A DNA stretch of 64,000 nucleotides, taken from the NCBI RefSeq assembly GCF_003065605.1, contig NZ_CP026952.1:3348001-3412000 (forward strand), written 5' to 3'. Every line of letters starts with the position of its first letter. Positions within the stretch are counted from its first letter, which is position 1. The DNA is from Aeromicrobium chenweiae. GTDB taxonomy: Bacteria; Actinomycetota; Actinomycetes; Propionibacteriales; Nocardioidaceae. Below, one piece after another: positions 8,965 to 16,982 of this stretch. The position numbers and the translations under genes were made by a program. The notes under the pieces were generated by a model that did no database searches, was not told the origin of the DNA, and saw only the letters and a program-made list of their open reading frames with translations.

Positions 8965-9588
8965 TTATGAGGGCCCGCCCGCCGTCCGGCGGCGCCACAG
9001 GACGGCAGCCATCCCGCCGACCAGCGCCAGCGCCAGGACGCCCGCGACCCAGCCGAGCGAGCCCGAGGAGTCGTCGGTGGCCGCGACGGGCCGCGGCCCC
9101 TCGGACTCCGCGGAGCGCTCGGGGGCGGCGGACTGCGGGGCGGACGCGGTCGGCTCGACCTCCGGGAAGGTCCTGCTGGTCGAGTCCTGGAACTCGAAGG
9201 CCACCCATCCGCCGTCGGGCACCTTCAACGAGCCCACGCCCTGGCTCGCGTACGACCACTCACCGCTCGCGCCGTCTGACCAGAACAACCCCCAGTAGGC
9301 GTCGCCCGGAGGGACGCTCGCGCAGCCCGCCCCGGCCGGCACGCCGTCGACCTGGCACACGAAGCCGGGCTGTCGCTGGACGGGAGTCAGGACGTGCCCC
9401 GCGTCCCGGAAGCTGTCCGCCGCGGTGCCGCCGCCGTCCTCGTCGCACGACACCGTGGAGCCCACGACGACGGTGACCCCGACACCCTCCGCGCAGGCGG
9501 CGGCTGCTGCTGGGCCGGGCTGGACGAGGACGGTGGCTGCCACCGCGAGCAGGAGCGCGGTGATCGCACGGCCGGGGCGCGAGGACAT
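8965..9588 (-). CDS. secreted, membrane-anchored DUF4430 (transcobalamin C-terminal-like) protein
   Basis: A 207-residue exported protein. A signal peptide covers about residues 1-31 (ends PAAAAA). The globular part, about 33-135, holds four cysteines and the pattern PGFVCQVDG, PPGDAYWGLFW, GEWSYASQGVGS and DGGWVAFEF, which I recognise as DUF4430, the family related to the beta domain of transcobalamin. A Pro/Ser/Glu-rich spacer (about 135-170) leads to one C-terminal transmembrane helix ending RRRTAGGPS, so the domain is displayed outside the cell. It sits between the alpha-barrel lipoprotein and the ECF genes. Confidence 0.75.
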   Translation of the reverse strand: MSSRPGRAITALLLAVAATVLVQPGPAAAAACAEGVGVTVVVGSTVSCDEDGGGTAADSFRDAGHVLTPVQRQPGFVCQVDGVPAGAGCASVPPGDAYWGLFWSDGASGEWSYASQGVGSLKVPDGGWVAFEFQDSTSRTFPEVEPTASAPQSAAPERSAESEGPRPVAATDDSSGSLGWVAGVLALALVGGMAAVLWRRRTAGGPS

Positions 9589-9592
9589 CAGC

Positions 9593-10675
9593 TCACCGCG
9601 AACCCGTGGTGGGACCCGCCGGCAGGGCGTCGAGGCCGAGGACGGCCTGGACGCTCGCTCGCACGTACCGGTCCCGGTCGGCCTTCGCGACGGTCGTCCC
9701 GGCGGCCGCGGAGAGATCCGCCGCGTTGACCGCGATCGCGCCCTTCTCGGGGCCACCGTCCACCTGCAGGCCGGCGAGCCACGTGGCCGCGCGACGGGCG
9801 GGCCTCTGGTGCCCGGTGAGCGCGAGCGCCGCTGCGGCCTGGCCGGTGCTGTTGCTGTTGGGACCGCCCGCGTCGGAGAACGATCCGTCGTCGGCCTGGG
9901 TCCGGACGAGCCACTCGGCCGCCTCGTCGATGTCGTCGTCCAGCCCGGAGCTGCCCTGGTCGGCCGCGACCTGCAGCGACTGGATCGCGAACGCGGTCCC
10001 GTCGACGCTGCCCGGACCGTCCGTGCACGGCTTGCTGGCCATGTCCTCACGGAAGGAGCCGTCGTCGCACTGCTGCTTGAGCAGGAACCCGACGGCCGCG
10101 TCGGCGTCATCGCTCTTGGCCGTCGCCAGGGCCTGGACGGTCCAGGCCTGGTTGAGGACACTGGTCGACTGGAACTTCCCGTCGGGGGCGTCCTTGGCCC
10201 GGCCCGTCTCGGCGCCGGTCGGCACCACGAGGGCCTCGAGCTCGTCGATGAGGTGGCGTGACCCCACCGCGTTGGCGTCGTCGCCGTGGGCCTGGACCAT
10301 CGCGGCGAGCTTGGCCAGCGCCCCGGCGTAGCGGGTGCCGCCGGGCGGGTCGGTGTAGTCGTCGGCGTGCGCGAGGGTCGCCCGGTAGACCTTCTCGGCC
10401 GTCTTCGGGTCACCCAGGTCGGTCAGGGCGGCGTAGAGGTCGAGGTTGAGCCCGTAGTCGACAAAGGGGGTCACGTCGCCGGTCTCCACGTCGGTGAAGT
10501 GGCTGGTGAACAGGTCGTCGTCGCCCCGCTGGTCGGACAGCCACACGACCGCAGCTCTCTGGGGGGCGTTCGGCCCGGTGTCCTTCTCGGCCGACTTCCC
10601 GTCCGAGGAGGAGCAGGCGACGAGGGCCGGCGCGATGGCCAGGACCGCGAGGCGGCGCAGGATGGTGCTCTTCAC
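9593..10675 (-). CDS. lipoprotein with prenyltransferase/squalene-oxidase repeats (transcobalamin alpha-domain-like)
   Basis: A 360-residue lipoprotein: lipobox LVAC at about residues 20-23 after a short Arg-containing signal. The mature part is an alpha-alpha toroid with repeats ending in QQCDDGSF, TQADDGSF and LQVDGGP, the terpene-cyclase-like fold also used by the cobalamin-binding alpha domain of transcobalamin and intrinsic factor. No cyclase acid motif (DxDD) is seen, consistent with binding rather than catalysis. Start GTG 10675 is chosen because AAGGA lies 6-7 nt upstream and the signal peptide fits; the longer frame from 10696 does not. It is first in the riboswitch operon. Confidence 0.78.
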   Translation of the reverse strand: MKSTILRRLAVLAIAPALVACSSSDGKSAEKDTGPNAPQRAAVVWLSDQRGDDDLFTSHFTDVETGDVTPFVDYGLNLDLYAALTDLGDPKTAEKVYRATLAHADDYTDPPGGTRYAGALAKLAAMVQAHGDDANAVGSRHLIDELEALVVPTGAETGRAKDAPDGKFQSTSVLNQAWTVQALATAKSDDADAAVGFLLKQQCDDGSFREDMASKPCTDGPGSVDGTAFAIQSLQVAADQGSSGLDDDIDEAAEWLVRTQADDGSFSDAGGPNSNSTGQAAAALALTGHQRPARRAATWLAGLQVDGGPEKGAIAVNAADLSAAAGTTVAKADRDRYVRASVQAVLGLDALPAGPTTGSR

Positions 10676-10682
10676 AGGTGTC

Positions 10683-10704
10683 CTTCCCGCTGCCACGGGA
10701 AAGA
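10683..10704 (-). promoter_or_regulatory. possible ribosome-site-sequestering hairpin
   Basis: On the minus strand TTTCCCG and CGGGAA flank a 6-nt loop directly before the lipoprotein start, with the second arm abutting the AAGGA ribosome site. This is the position expected for the expression platform of a translation-controlling cobalamin riboswitch. No U-rich terminator is visible between aptamer and gene. Confidence 0.45.
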
Positions 10705-10744
10705 GGGCGTGAGCCCGTCCCGTGTGTTCCTCGACAGCGTGGAT

Positions 10745-10855
10745 CGGTCGTCCCCACAGCAGGTGCTCCGGCTCGCCACACGAGGTGGCCTACGGTTGCG
10801 GGTCAGCGCCGGACTTGGACCGGCTTCCCCTGGCATGCGGGTGGATGGAGTTGTG
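10745..10855 (-). promoter_or_regulatory. cobalamin (B12) riboswitch
   Basis: Read on the minus strand, the leader contains the conserved core GGGGAAGCCGGTCCAAGTCC, then GGCGCTGACCCGCAACCGT, and the B12 box GAGCCGGAGCACCTGC at 10759-10774. These are the hallmark segments of the class sensing adenosylcobalamin. The aptamer ends about 70 nt before the GTG of the first transporter gene. High cobalamin should switch the import operon off. The outer boundaries are approximate. Confidence 0.9.
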
Positions 10856-10907
10856 CCGAATGGCAGAAAGAATTTAACACTCGCCGTTCCCACGACCTAT
10901 CCGGCCG

Positions 10908-10923
10908 AGGACAGACCTGTCCT
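10908..10923 (-). terminator. short dyad after the DUF222 gene
   Basis: AGGACAG-AC-CTGTCCT is a perfect 7-bp-arm dyad starting 10 nt beyond the DUF222 stop on the minus strand. It has no T run, so it could equally be an operator for the riboswitch operon, whose promoter must lie close by. Confidence 0.35.
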
Positions 10924-10932
10924 GACCGAGCG

Positions 10933-12270
10933 TCAGGGGCGCCAGCGGTGGTTGCGTCGCCAGACGGTGCCGGCGGGGTGCCGGAACTCGATGTGGCCGT
11001 CGGGGGTTTGTCGGGCGTGCCAGTCGTCGTGGTGGACGAGGCGGTGGTGGTGGGGGCAGATCAGGACGCCGTCGTCGAGGGTGGTGGTGGCACCGTGGGC
11101 CCACGGCTGGCGCCAGTGGTGGCCTTCGCAGTCCTCGGGCGGCCGGTCGCAGCCGGGGAAGGCGCAGCCGTGGTCACGATGAGCGAGGGCCTGCTTCTGG
11201 GCCTTGGTGAACAGGCGTTGCTCGTGGCCGTGGTCCAGCGGCAGGGAGGTGCCGCCGAAGACCTGCGGGATGATGCCCAGGTTGCAGGCCATCAGGCGGG
11301 CCTGGGCGGCTGAGATGCGGGTGCCGGTGGACAGGGTCGCGGCCTTGACACCTCGGACGAGCGTGTCGAGGTCGAGGTGGACCATGAGGGTCGCGCCGAG
11401 GCCGGAGCGGCCGGGCAGCAGGTGGCCGGGCAGGCGCGAGCAGATCTCGGCGAATCCCATGCCCAAGCGGGTGCGGTGCTCCAGGTCGCGGTCGTAGATC
11501 GACGGTTCGCCGGGCCCGGTGTCGGCGTCGGGCCGGGCGCCGGGGTGGTCGCGCAGGTGGTCACGGCGGGGTGCGGAGACAGCCTTGATCGCGGTGGCGA
11601 GCATGTCGGCCTGGGCATCGGGCAGCGTGAAGCCTCCGGTGGTGGTGCCGTCGCCGTTCGGGCGGCTCCAGAACTGCGAGGCGGCCCAGGCGCGTTTCTC
11701 CTGGGCGTGCAGCGAGTCGCTCTCGATGGTGTCGACCTCGGGCTCGGGCTTGAGCTGGTCCGTGATCCGCCGGGACCGCGTGCGCAGGTCCTTGAGGCTG
11801 TAGCGGGCAGCGTCACCGATGAGCGTGTCTTCGCAGGCCTGTTTCTGCTCGGGCGTGGTCCCGTCGGGCAGGTCGCCGATCGCGTCGGCGATGATGCCGG
11901 CCTGCTTGGCACCGATGCGCCCGCGGGCCAACGCCTCCTCGGTGGCGGGCGCGGCCTCCAGCGCCTTGGCCTGGTGGACCATCGCGTCGCCGGTGCGCCG
12001 GTCACCACCGAACGCTCCGGCCAGCATCGCGCCCGTTGACGTCGCGCCGACCTGCTGGGCGAGGCCCGAGGCCTCCAAGGCCCGTGTCGCGGCCAGCTGC
12101 TGGGCCCGGACCCGCGCCTCGACCCGCAGCAGGCGCTCGGCCAGACGACGCACCGCAGCCGGTTCCAACCCGTCCCACGCGCCCACCGGCATCCGGTCCA
12201 ACGCAGCCTCGATCGCTGCGACCCCACCCGACAGCGGGTCGGGGAGCTGATCGAGGAGCTGAGCGGACAT
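10933..12270 (-). CDS. DUF222 / HNH endonuclease domain protein (13E12 type)
   Basis: A 445-residue protein with an N-terminal helical DUF222 domain (about 15-300) and a C-terminal HNH nuclease motif (about 370-425): CAFPGCDRP, then GHHWRQPWAHGATTTLDDGVLICPHHH read in pieces, with HH, the central Asn replaced by Asp in LDDG, and the final HHH. Such genes are multicopy in actinobacteria, often as 13E12 repeats, and their function is not settled. An SOS box lies 167 nt upstream of the start, which points to DNA-damage control. The gene stands alone; the region between box and start shows no other gene. Confidence 0.88.
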   Translation of the reverse strand: MSAQLLDQLPDPLSGGVAAIEAALDRMPVGAWDGLEPAAVRRLAERLLRVEARVRAQQLAATRALEASGLAQQVGATSTGAMLAGAFGGDRRTGDAMVHQAKALEAAPATEEALARGRIGAKQAGIIADAIGDLPDGTTPEQKQACEDTLIGDAARYSLKDLRTRSRRITDQLKPEPEVDTIESDSLHAQEKRAWAASQFWSRPNGDGTTTGGFTLPDAQADMLATAIKAVSAPRRDHLRDHPGARPDADTGPGEPSIYDRDLEHRTRLGMGFAEICSRLPGHLLPGRSGLGATLMVHLDLDTLVRGVKAATLSTGTRISAAQARLMACNLGIIPQVFGGTSLPLDHGHEQRLFTKAQKQALAHRDHGCAFPGCDRPPEDCEGHHWRQPWAHGATTTLDDGVLICPHHHRLVHHDDWHARQTPDGHIEFRHPAGTVWRRNHRWRP

Positions 12271-12436
12271 GAGGACACCCTCGGAGAAAGTCGTCGCACG
12301 CTTTCGCCCGTGTCGAGACGGTGCCCTCCAGCATCAGGCACCGCGGGCCAGTCACAGTCAGCCTCTGGTCAGCTCGAGGGCTGTTGCGAATTCTTCCCCC
12401 TCGATGCCTCCATGCTACCCCCGGCCACCGTCGAAG

Positions 12437-12452
12437 TCGAACATGTGTTCGA
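12437..12452 (-). promoter_or_regulatory. LexA (SOS) box upstream of the DUF222/HNH gene
   Basis: TCGAACATGTGTTCGA is a perfect palindrome and matches the actinobacterial LexA consensus TCGAAC-N4-GTTCGA exactly. It lies 167 nt upstream of the DUF222 start and 84 nt before the divergent acyl-CoA oxidase start. Control of the nuclease gene is the likelier role, as 13E12-family genes are known SOS members in mycobacteria. Confidence 0.85.
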
Positions 12453-12523
12453 ATGGTGAGACGGAGTTCTGCGAAGACCCTGCTCGCCACCATGACCTCG
12501 CTGCCGGGACCTCACCGCGCTAG

Positions 12524-12529
12524 TACGGT
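12524..12529 (+). promoter_or_regulatory. -10 hexamer TACGGT of a leaderless start
   Basis: TACGGT ends 6 nt before the ATG at 12536 and no ribosome site precedes that ATG. This TANNNT-N6/7-start arrangement recurs in the window and indicates transcription starting at or next to the start codon. Confidence 0.6.
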
Positions 12530-12535
12530 TGCGCC

Positions 12536-14440
12536 ATGACGCTCAGCGACGAACTGCGGATCGCCCTCGACGGCAAGTGGCGCCATGTGCGGGAGCAGTC
12601 CCGCAAGGAGCTGGCCGAGATGGATCTGGCGTACGACCACGACCTGACCCTCGACCAGGCACGCGCCCGAGTCCTGGAACAGATGAAGCAGCTCGTCCCG
12701 ACCGGCATCCCGGCGGCCGGCTTCCGCGAGTCCAGCGGAGGCACGGGTGACCCCGGCATGGCGGTCACCGGCATCGAGATGCTGGCCCAGTTCGACCTGT
12801 CGCTGATGGTCAAGGCCGGCGTGCAGTGGGGCCTGTTCGGCGGGGCCATCGAGAACCTCGGCACCGAGCGGCACCACCAGGCGTACATCCCCGGGCTCAT
12901 CAACCTCGACATCCTCGGCTGCTTCGCGATGACCGAGACCGGCCACGGCAGCGACGTGCAGAGCCTCGAGACCACCGCGACGTACGACCCGGCGACGCAG
13001 GAGTTCGTCATCAACTCCCCCACGCCGTCGTCGCGCAAGGACTACATCGGCGGCGCTGCGGCGCACGCCCAGTACGCCGCGGTGTTCGCCCAGCTCATCA
13101 CCAAGGGCGAGGGCTACGGCGTGCACTGCTTCGTCGTCCAGCTGCGCGACGACGAGGGCAACGACCTGCCGGGCATCACGACGTCCGACGACAAGCACAA
13201 GGGTGGGCTCGGTGCGGTCGACAACGGGCGCATCATGTTCGACCAGGTCCGCATCCCGCGGGAGAACCTGCTGAACAAGTACGGCCAGGTCGACGAGGGC
13301 GGCACGTACTCCTCGCCCATCGAGAGCTCGAACGCCCGGTTCTTCACGATGCTGGGCACACTGATCCGCGGCCGCATCAGCGTGGGCGGATCGGCCAGCG
13401 CGGCGACCGAGGTGGCCCTCAGCATCGCGGGCCGGTACGCGCTCAAGCGCCGGCAGTTCGGTCCGGACGACGAGCACGAGGTGCTCCTCATGGACTACCG
13501 CATGCACCAGCGTCGCCTGCTGCCGCTGATCGCCAAGTCGTACGCGATGCGGTTCGCGCAGAACCAGCTCGTGGCCCGCATGGACCGCATCCAGCGCTCG
13601 GACGACCCGCCACCGCCGCACCAGCAGCGCGAGCTGGAGAGCCGGGCGGCCGGCCTCAAGGCGGCTCAGACCTGGCACGCGACCAAGGCGATCCAGGAGG
13701 CCCGCGAGGCCTGCGGTGGCGCCGGGTACCTCGCCGAGAACCGCCTGACGACGCTGAAGGGCGACACGGACGTCTTCACGACGTTCGAGGGCGACAACCA
13801 CGTGCTGTTCCAGCTCGTCGCCAAGGAGCTGCTGACGTCGTACGCGCAGGAGGTCGGCGGGCTCGACCCGGTCGGCCTGGTGCGCTTCGCTGCCGGCACC
13901 GTGGCCGATGTCGTCAAGGAGCGCACGGCGGCGTCGCAGCTGATCCAGCGCCTCATCGACGCCCGCCCCGGCAGCAGCGACGACGACCATGACCTGCTCG
14001 ACCGCGGCACCCAGCTCAACCTGTTCGAGGACCGCGAGCAGCACGTGCTCGAGACGGCCGCCCGGCGGCTGCGACGCGCCGGCCAGGACCCGGTCGAGGC
14101 GTTCGCGGTCTTCAACGCCGCCCAGGACCACGTCATCCGTGCGGGCCGGGTGCACATCGAGCGCATCGTCCTCGAGGCGTTCACCGCGGGCATCGCGCGC
14201 TGTGAGGACCCCGAGGCCCAGGAGCTGCTCCGCGACGTCTGCTCGCTGTACGCGCTCACGGCGATCGAGGAGGACCTGGCCTGGTTCATGGGGCACAACC
14301 GGTTGTCCGACACGAGGGCCAAGACCGTGACCCACCTGGTCAACGACCTGCTCGAGAAGCTGCGTCCGCACACCCTCACCCTGGTCGAGGGATTCGGGGT
14401 GCCCGAGTCGACGCTCAACGCCGCGATGCTGCTGGACTGA
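12536..14440 (+). CDS. acyl-CoA oxidase / acyl-CoA dehydrogenase family protein
   Basis: FAD enzyme of 634 residues, the length of the acyl-CoA oxidase type rather than the roughly 390 of ordinary dehydrogenases. It introduces the trans-2,3 double bond in acyl-CoA beta-oxidation. The flavin/substrate region CFAMTETGHGSDVQ is near residues 129-142, and the TTFEGDNHV segment near residue 420 contains the glutamate in the catalytic-base position of acyl-CoA oxidases. The C-terminal 200 residues form the extra helical domain of that group. It appears monocistronic and leaderless, and a hairpin follows its stop. Whether O2 or an electron-transfer flavoprotein is the acceptor cannot be read from sequence. 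Confidence 0.88.
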   Translation: MTLSDELRIALDGKWRHVREQSRKELAEMDLAYDHDLTLDQARARVLEQMKQLVPTGIPAAGFRESSGGTGDPGMAVTGIEMLAQFDLSLMVKAGVQWGLFGGAIENLGTERHHQAYIPGLINLDILGCFAMTETGHGSDVQSLETTATYDPATQEFVINSPTPSSRKDYIGGAAAHAQYAAVFAQLITKGEGYGVHCFVVQLRDDEGNDLPGITTSDDKHKGGLGAVDNGRIMFDQVRIPRENLLNKYGQVDEGGTYSSPIESSNARFFTMLGTLIRGRISVGGSASAATEVALSIAGRYALKRRQFGPDDEHEVLLMDYRMHQRRLLPLIAKSYAMRFAQNQLVARMDRIQRSDDPPPPHQQRELESRAAGLKAAQTWHATKAIQEAREACGGAGYLAENRLTTLKGDTDVFTTFEGDNHVLFQLVAKELLTSYAQEVGGLDPVGLVRFAAGTVADVVKERTAASQLIQRLIDARPGSSDDDHDLLDRGTQLNLFEDREQHVLETAARRLRRAGQDPVEAFAVFNAAQDHVIRAGRVHIERIVLEAFTAGIARCEDPEAQELLRDVCSLYALTAIEEDLAWFMGHNRLSDTRAKTVTHLVNDLLEKLRPHTLTLVEGFGVPESTLNAAMLLD

Positions 14441-14469
14441 CGGGCCCCGACACGCCGGGACATCGGTCT

Positions 14470-14505
14470 CTTGCACGGGGCGCGCGAACCGCGATCCCGT
14501 GCAAG
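14470..14505 (+). terminator. hairpin after the acyl-CoA oxidase gene
   Basis: Perfect 10-bp arms CTTGCACGGG and CCCGTGCAAG separated by 16 nt, starting 30 nt past the stop. There is no T tract, so this is a candidate terminator only. Confidence 0.5.
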
Positions 14506-14544
14506 GATGAGCCGACCTGTCACCAACCCCCCGTGGAGAGACCC

Positions 14545-15351
14545 ATGCGTCTGAACACCCTCGCCAGGACCGGCGCCGCTCTGACGGCCTCCGCCCTGGT
14601 CATCACCCTCAGCTCCGGGCCGGCCAACGCCGCCGACTCGACCTCCGTCGGCGCCGTCGAGTCGTCCGCTCCCGCCGCGGGTCAGCGCACCAGCTTCGCG
14701 TCCGCCGATTTCCGCGCCGCGGGCACCGTGCGTCCGGCAGCCATCTCGCTGGCGAAGTTCAAGCTGCGGTCCGGCGTCATGACCAGCGGCAAGCTCACCG
14801 GCATCTGGGGCGACGTGATCCCCGCCGGCAGCGGCTCGGTCAAGTACGCCGTCACCAAGGTCACGGTCAACGGCAAGTACAAGGGTCAGACCTACCTCTA
14901 CCCGGGCGACCAGGCCCAGGGCGGCATCAACATGCCCCGCATCTGGGGCTCCGGTCCCGTCGTGCTGGGTCCGACGACCTTCACCTACGCGGACGGCTCG
15001 ACGAGCGTCGACCAGACGCGGAGCAACACGTTCTACTTCCGCAAGAACATCAAGACGACGCACAAGAACGGCAGCGCCCTCAAGATCCGCCGGGTCAACA
15101 AGAAGGTCACCTTCAAGGCGCAGAACATCAAGATCGTCCAGCCCTCGACCGGCAAGTACGTCTCGGTCAAGAGGGTCAAGCTGCAGTACAAGAAGGGCAG
15201 CAAGTGGAAGACCCAGAAGACGATCAAGCTGAACAGCAAGGGCAACGGCACCTACAAGCGCAAGACCTCGAGCAAGAAGCGCTACCGCCTCTACCTGCCG
15301 CAGACGGCCACGACCGTGCAGTTCCGCACGTACACGAGCTCCAAGATCTGA
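14545..15351 (+). CDS. secreted basic protein, first of a tandem paralogous pair
   Basis: A 268-residue exported protein of unknown function. The signal peptide is about residues 1-30, ending in GPANA. The mature protein is rich in Lys, Thr, Ser and Tyr and looks beta-rich; segments such as VKLQYKKGSKWKTQKTIKL and NGTYKRKTSSKKRYRLYL resemble the short strands of extracellular immunoglobulin-like repeats. Start 14545 is chosen over the in-frame GTG at 14533 because GGAGAG precedes it at proper spacing and the signal peptide then begins normally. It is followed by a terminator and by a homologue at 15529. No catalytic motif was recognised. Confidence 0.78.
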   Translation: MRLNTLARTGAALTASALVITLSSGPANAADSTSVGAVESSAPAAGQRTSFASADFRAAGTVRPAAISLAKFKLRSGVMTSGKLTGIWGDVIPAGSGSVKYAVTKVTVNGKYKGQTYLYPGDQAQGGINMPRIWGSGPVVLGPTTFTYADGSTSVDQTRSNTFYFRKNIKTTHKNGSALKIRRVNKKVTFKAQNIKIVQPSTGKYVSVKRVKLQYKKGSKWKTQKTIKLNSKGNGTYKRKTSSKKRYRLYLPQTATTVQFRTYTSSKI

Positions 15352-15367
15352 GTCGGCCGCACTGAAC

Positions 15368-15402
15368 GAAGGCCCCCGCCCCCTCCCGGGTCGGGGGCCT
15401 TC
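15368..15402 (+). terminator. terminator of the first secreted paralogue
   Basis: 11-bp perfect arms GAAGGCCCCCG and CGGGGGCCTTC with a 13-nt loop, 17 nt after the stop, followed by TGCC. Its presence indicates the two paralogues are separately transcribed. Confidence 0.82.
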
Positions 15403-15528
15403 TGCCGTCCCCAGCCCCTGGAATGACAGGGTGTTCCGGCCCTGAAGCTGGCGGTCGCGCTTGGACCTGCGTGGAAGGATGGATCGGTCTTGTCACGACC
15501 CATCGACTCACCTCAGGGGAGCTTCACC

Positions 15529-16293
15529 ATGCGTTCATCTATCGCCGCCCGGACGGGCGCCGTCGTCACGGCCACCGCGCTCGCGCTGACCCTCGGCGTC
15601 GGATCCGCGTCCGCCGCCGACCCGAAGAGCACCGCCGCCAAGGCTGCTCCCACCCAGAAGCACGTCTCGAAGTTCCACCTCAAGTCCGGTGTCATCACCC
15701 AGCACACCCGCTCCGGCGTCTACGGAGACGTGCTGCTCAAGGGACCCGGCAAGGTCAAGTCCATCAAGACCGAGGTGCGCATCAACGGCGTCCGCAAGGG
15801 CACGGTCAAGCTCTACACCGGCAGCTACAAGAAGTCGCGCAGCGGGAAGATCAAGGGCGGCGGAGTCGACCTCCCGCGTCGCTGGGGTGCCGGCGCCGTC
15901 GTGCTGGGCCCGACGACCTTCACCTACAGCAACGGGGCGACCACGGTCGACCAGAAGAAGAGCAACCGGTTCTACATCCGGCGCGACGTCAAGACGCTCA
16001 AGAGCAACAACACGGCGCTGGTCATCAAGCGCACGAACAAGAAGGTCACCTTCAAGGTCCAGCGCGTGAGCATCGTCAAGCCCTCCTCCGGCAAGTACGT
16101 CTCCGCCGGTTCGGTGAAGCTGCAGTACAAGTCCTCCACCGGCAAGTGGAAGACCAAGAAGACGATCAAGCTCAACAGCAAGGGCAACGGCACCTACAAG
16201 CGCACCACCTCCGCCAAGCAGCGCTACCGCATCCACGTGTCGAAGACGGACACGCGGGTCCAGTTCCGCACCCGTCCGAGCGGTCGCATCTAG
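15529..16293 (+). CDS. secreted basic protein, second of a tandem paralogous pair
   Basis: A 254-residue exported homologue of the preceding gene. The signal peptide covers about residues 1-29, ending in SASA. Both proteins share LGPTTFTY, a VDQ-x-x-SN-x-FY block, the RxNKKVTFK block and TIKLNSKGNGTYKR, with an insertion-poor alignment throughout, so a tandem duplication is clear. Start 15529 follows CAGGGGAG and gives a normal signal peptide. The protein is strongly basic (Lys/Arg-rich) after cleavage. Function unknown; a role at the cell surface or as a secreted structural or adhesive protein is only a guess. Confidence 0.78.
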   Translation: MRSSIAARTGAVVTATALALTLGVGSASAADPKSTAAKAAPTQKHVSKFHLKSGVITQHTRSGVYGDVLLKGPGKVKSIKTEVRINGVRKGTVKLYTGSYKKSRSGKIKGGGVDLPRRWGAGAVVLGPTTFTYSNGATTVDQKKSNRFYIRRDVKTLKSNNTALVIKRTNKKVTFKVQRVSIVKPSSGKYVSAGSVKLQYKSSTGKWKTKKTIKLNSKGNGTYKRTTSAKQRYRIHVSKTDTRVQFRTRPSGRI

Positions 16294-16309
16294 CGGCTGC
16301 CGGTCCTCG

Positions 16310-16346
16310 CGACGGCCCTCGACCCCGCCCGGGTCGGGGGCCGTCG
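16310..16346. terminator. shared terminator between convergent genes
   Basis: Arms CGACGGCCC (16310-16318) and GGGCCGTCG (16338-16346) enclose a second complementary pair, CGACCC and GGGTCG. It lies between the stop of the secreted protein and the stop of the convergent MarR gene, so it can serve both. Confidence 0.75.
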
Positions 16347-16350
16347 TGCG

Positions 16351-16851
16351 TCAGAAGTCGCCGGCGGCGGAGCGGACGGCCTTGAGCAGCTCGAACGCCT
16401 GGTCCTGCTGCTCCCCGTCGAGCCCGACCACCGCGAAGTCGATCGCCATCACGGCGTCCGTCGCCTGGGCCAGCACCTGCTTGCCCTCGTCCGTCAGCTC
16501 GGCGAACGTACGGCGGCGGTCCGTCTGGTCGGCGACCCGTCGCACGAGGCCCTGCGTCTCGAGACGGTCCATCGCGTTGGTGACCGAGGTGGGGTGGACC
16601 ATCAGGCGCTCGCCGATCTTGCTCAACGGCAGACGTCCTGCCGCGCTGAACGAGATGAGCTGCAGGACCTCGTAGCGGGCGAACGTGATGCCGAACGGCT
16701 TGAGGGCGGCGTCGAGCTCGGAGCTGATGAGTTGCTGCACACGCATGATCGAGGTCGCGAGGCGCATCGAGCGGGACTCGCCGATGTGCTCGACCCACAG
16801 CTCGGACGCCCGCTCGATCGGGTCGAACGGCAGGCGAGGCTCGACGGGCAT
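16351..16851 (-). CDS. MarR family transcriptional regulator
   Basis: A 166-residue winged-helix regulator. The DNA-binding region spans about 60-125, with RLPLSKIGERLMVHPTSVTN as the helix-turn-helix and RRVADQTDRRRTFAELTDEG as the wing. It is divergent from icmF with 181 nt between starts, which makes icmF its prime candidate target. The palindrome before icmF recurs before the acyl-CoA dehydrogenase operon at 47038. TACGAT lies 7 nt before the ATG, so the message is probably leaderless. The ligand may be an acyl-CoA, but this is inference. Confidence 0.9.
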   Translation of the reverse strand: MPVEPRLPFDPIERASELWVEHIGESRSMRLATSIMRVQQLISSELDAALKPFGITFARYEVLQLISFSAAGRLPLSKIGERLMVHPTSVTNAMDRLETQGLVRRVADQTDRRRTFAELTDEGKQVLAQATDAVMAIDFAVVGLDGEQQDQAFELLKAVRSAAGDF

Positions 16852-16858
16852 GGGCTAC

Positions 16859-16864
16859 ATCGTA
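16859..16864 (-). promoter_or_regulatory. -10 hexamer TACGAT of a leaderless start (marR)
   Basis: TACGAT on the minus strand, 7 nt before the ATG at 16851, with no ribosome site in between. Confidence 0.55.
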
Positions 16865-16982
16865 GGGGACCGCCCACCGCGCCCATCGCCTGCCATCCAA
16901 GGCCAATTCACGGCGGACGATGAGGGGAACGGGTCGCTCCCGCTGCCGCAAACCCTCATGCCGCAGCCGGCTCGCCAGAATT

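Noticed and set aside
12512..14476. 654-codon minus-strand frame opposite the acyl-CoA oxidase.
   Set aside because: Antisense shadow of a gene with clear family motifs.
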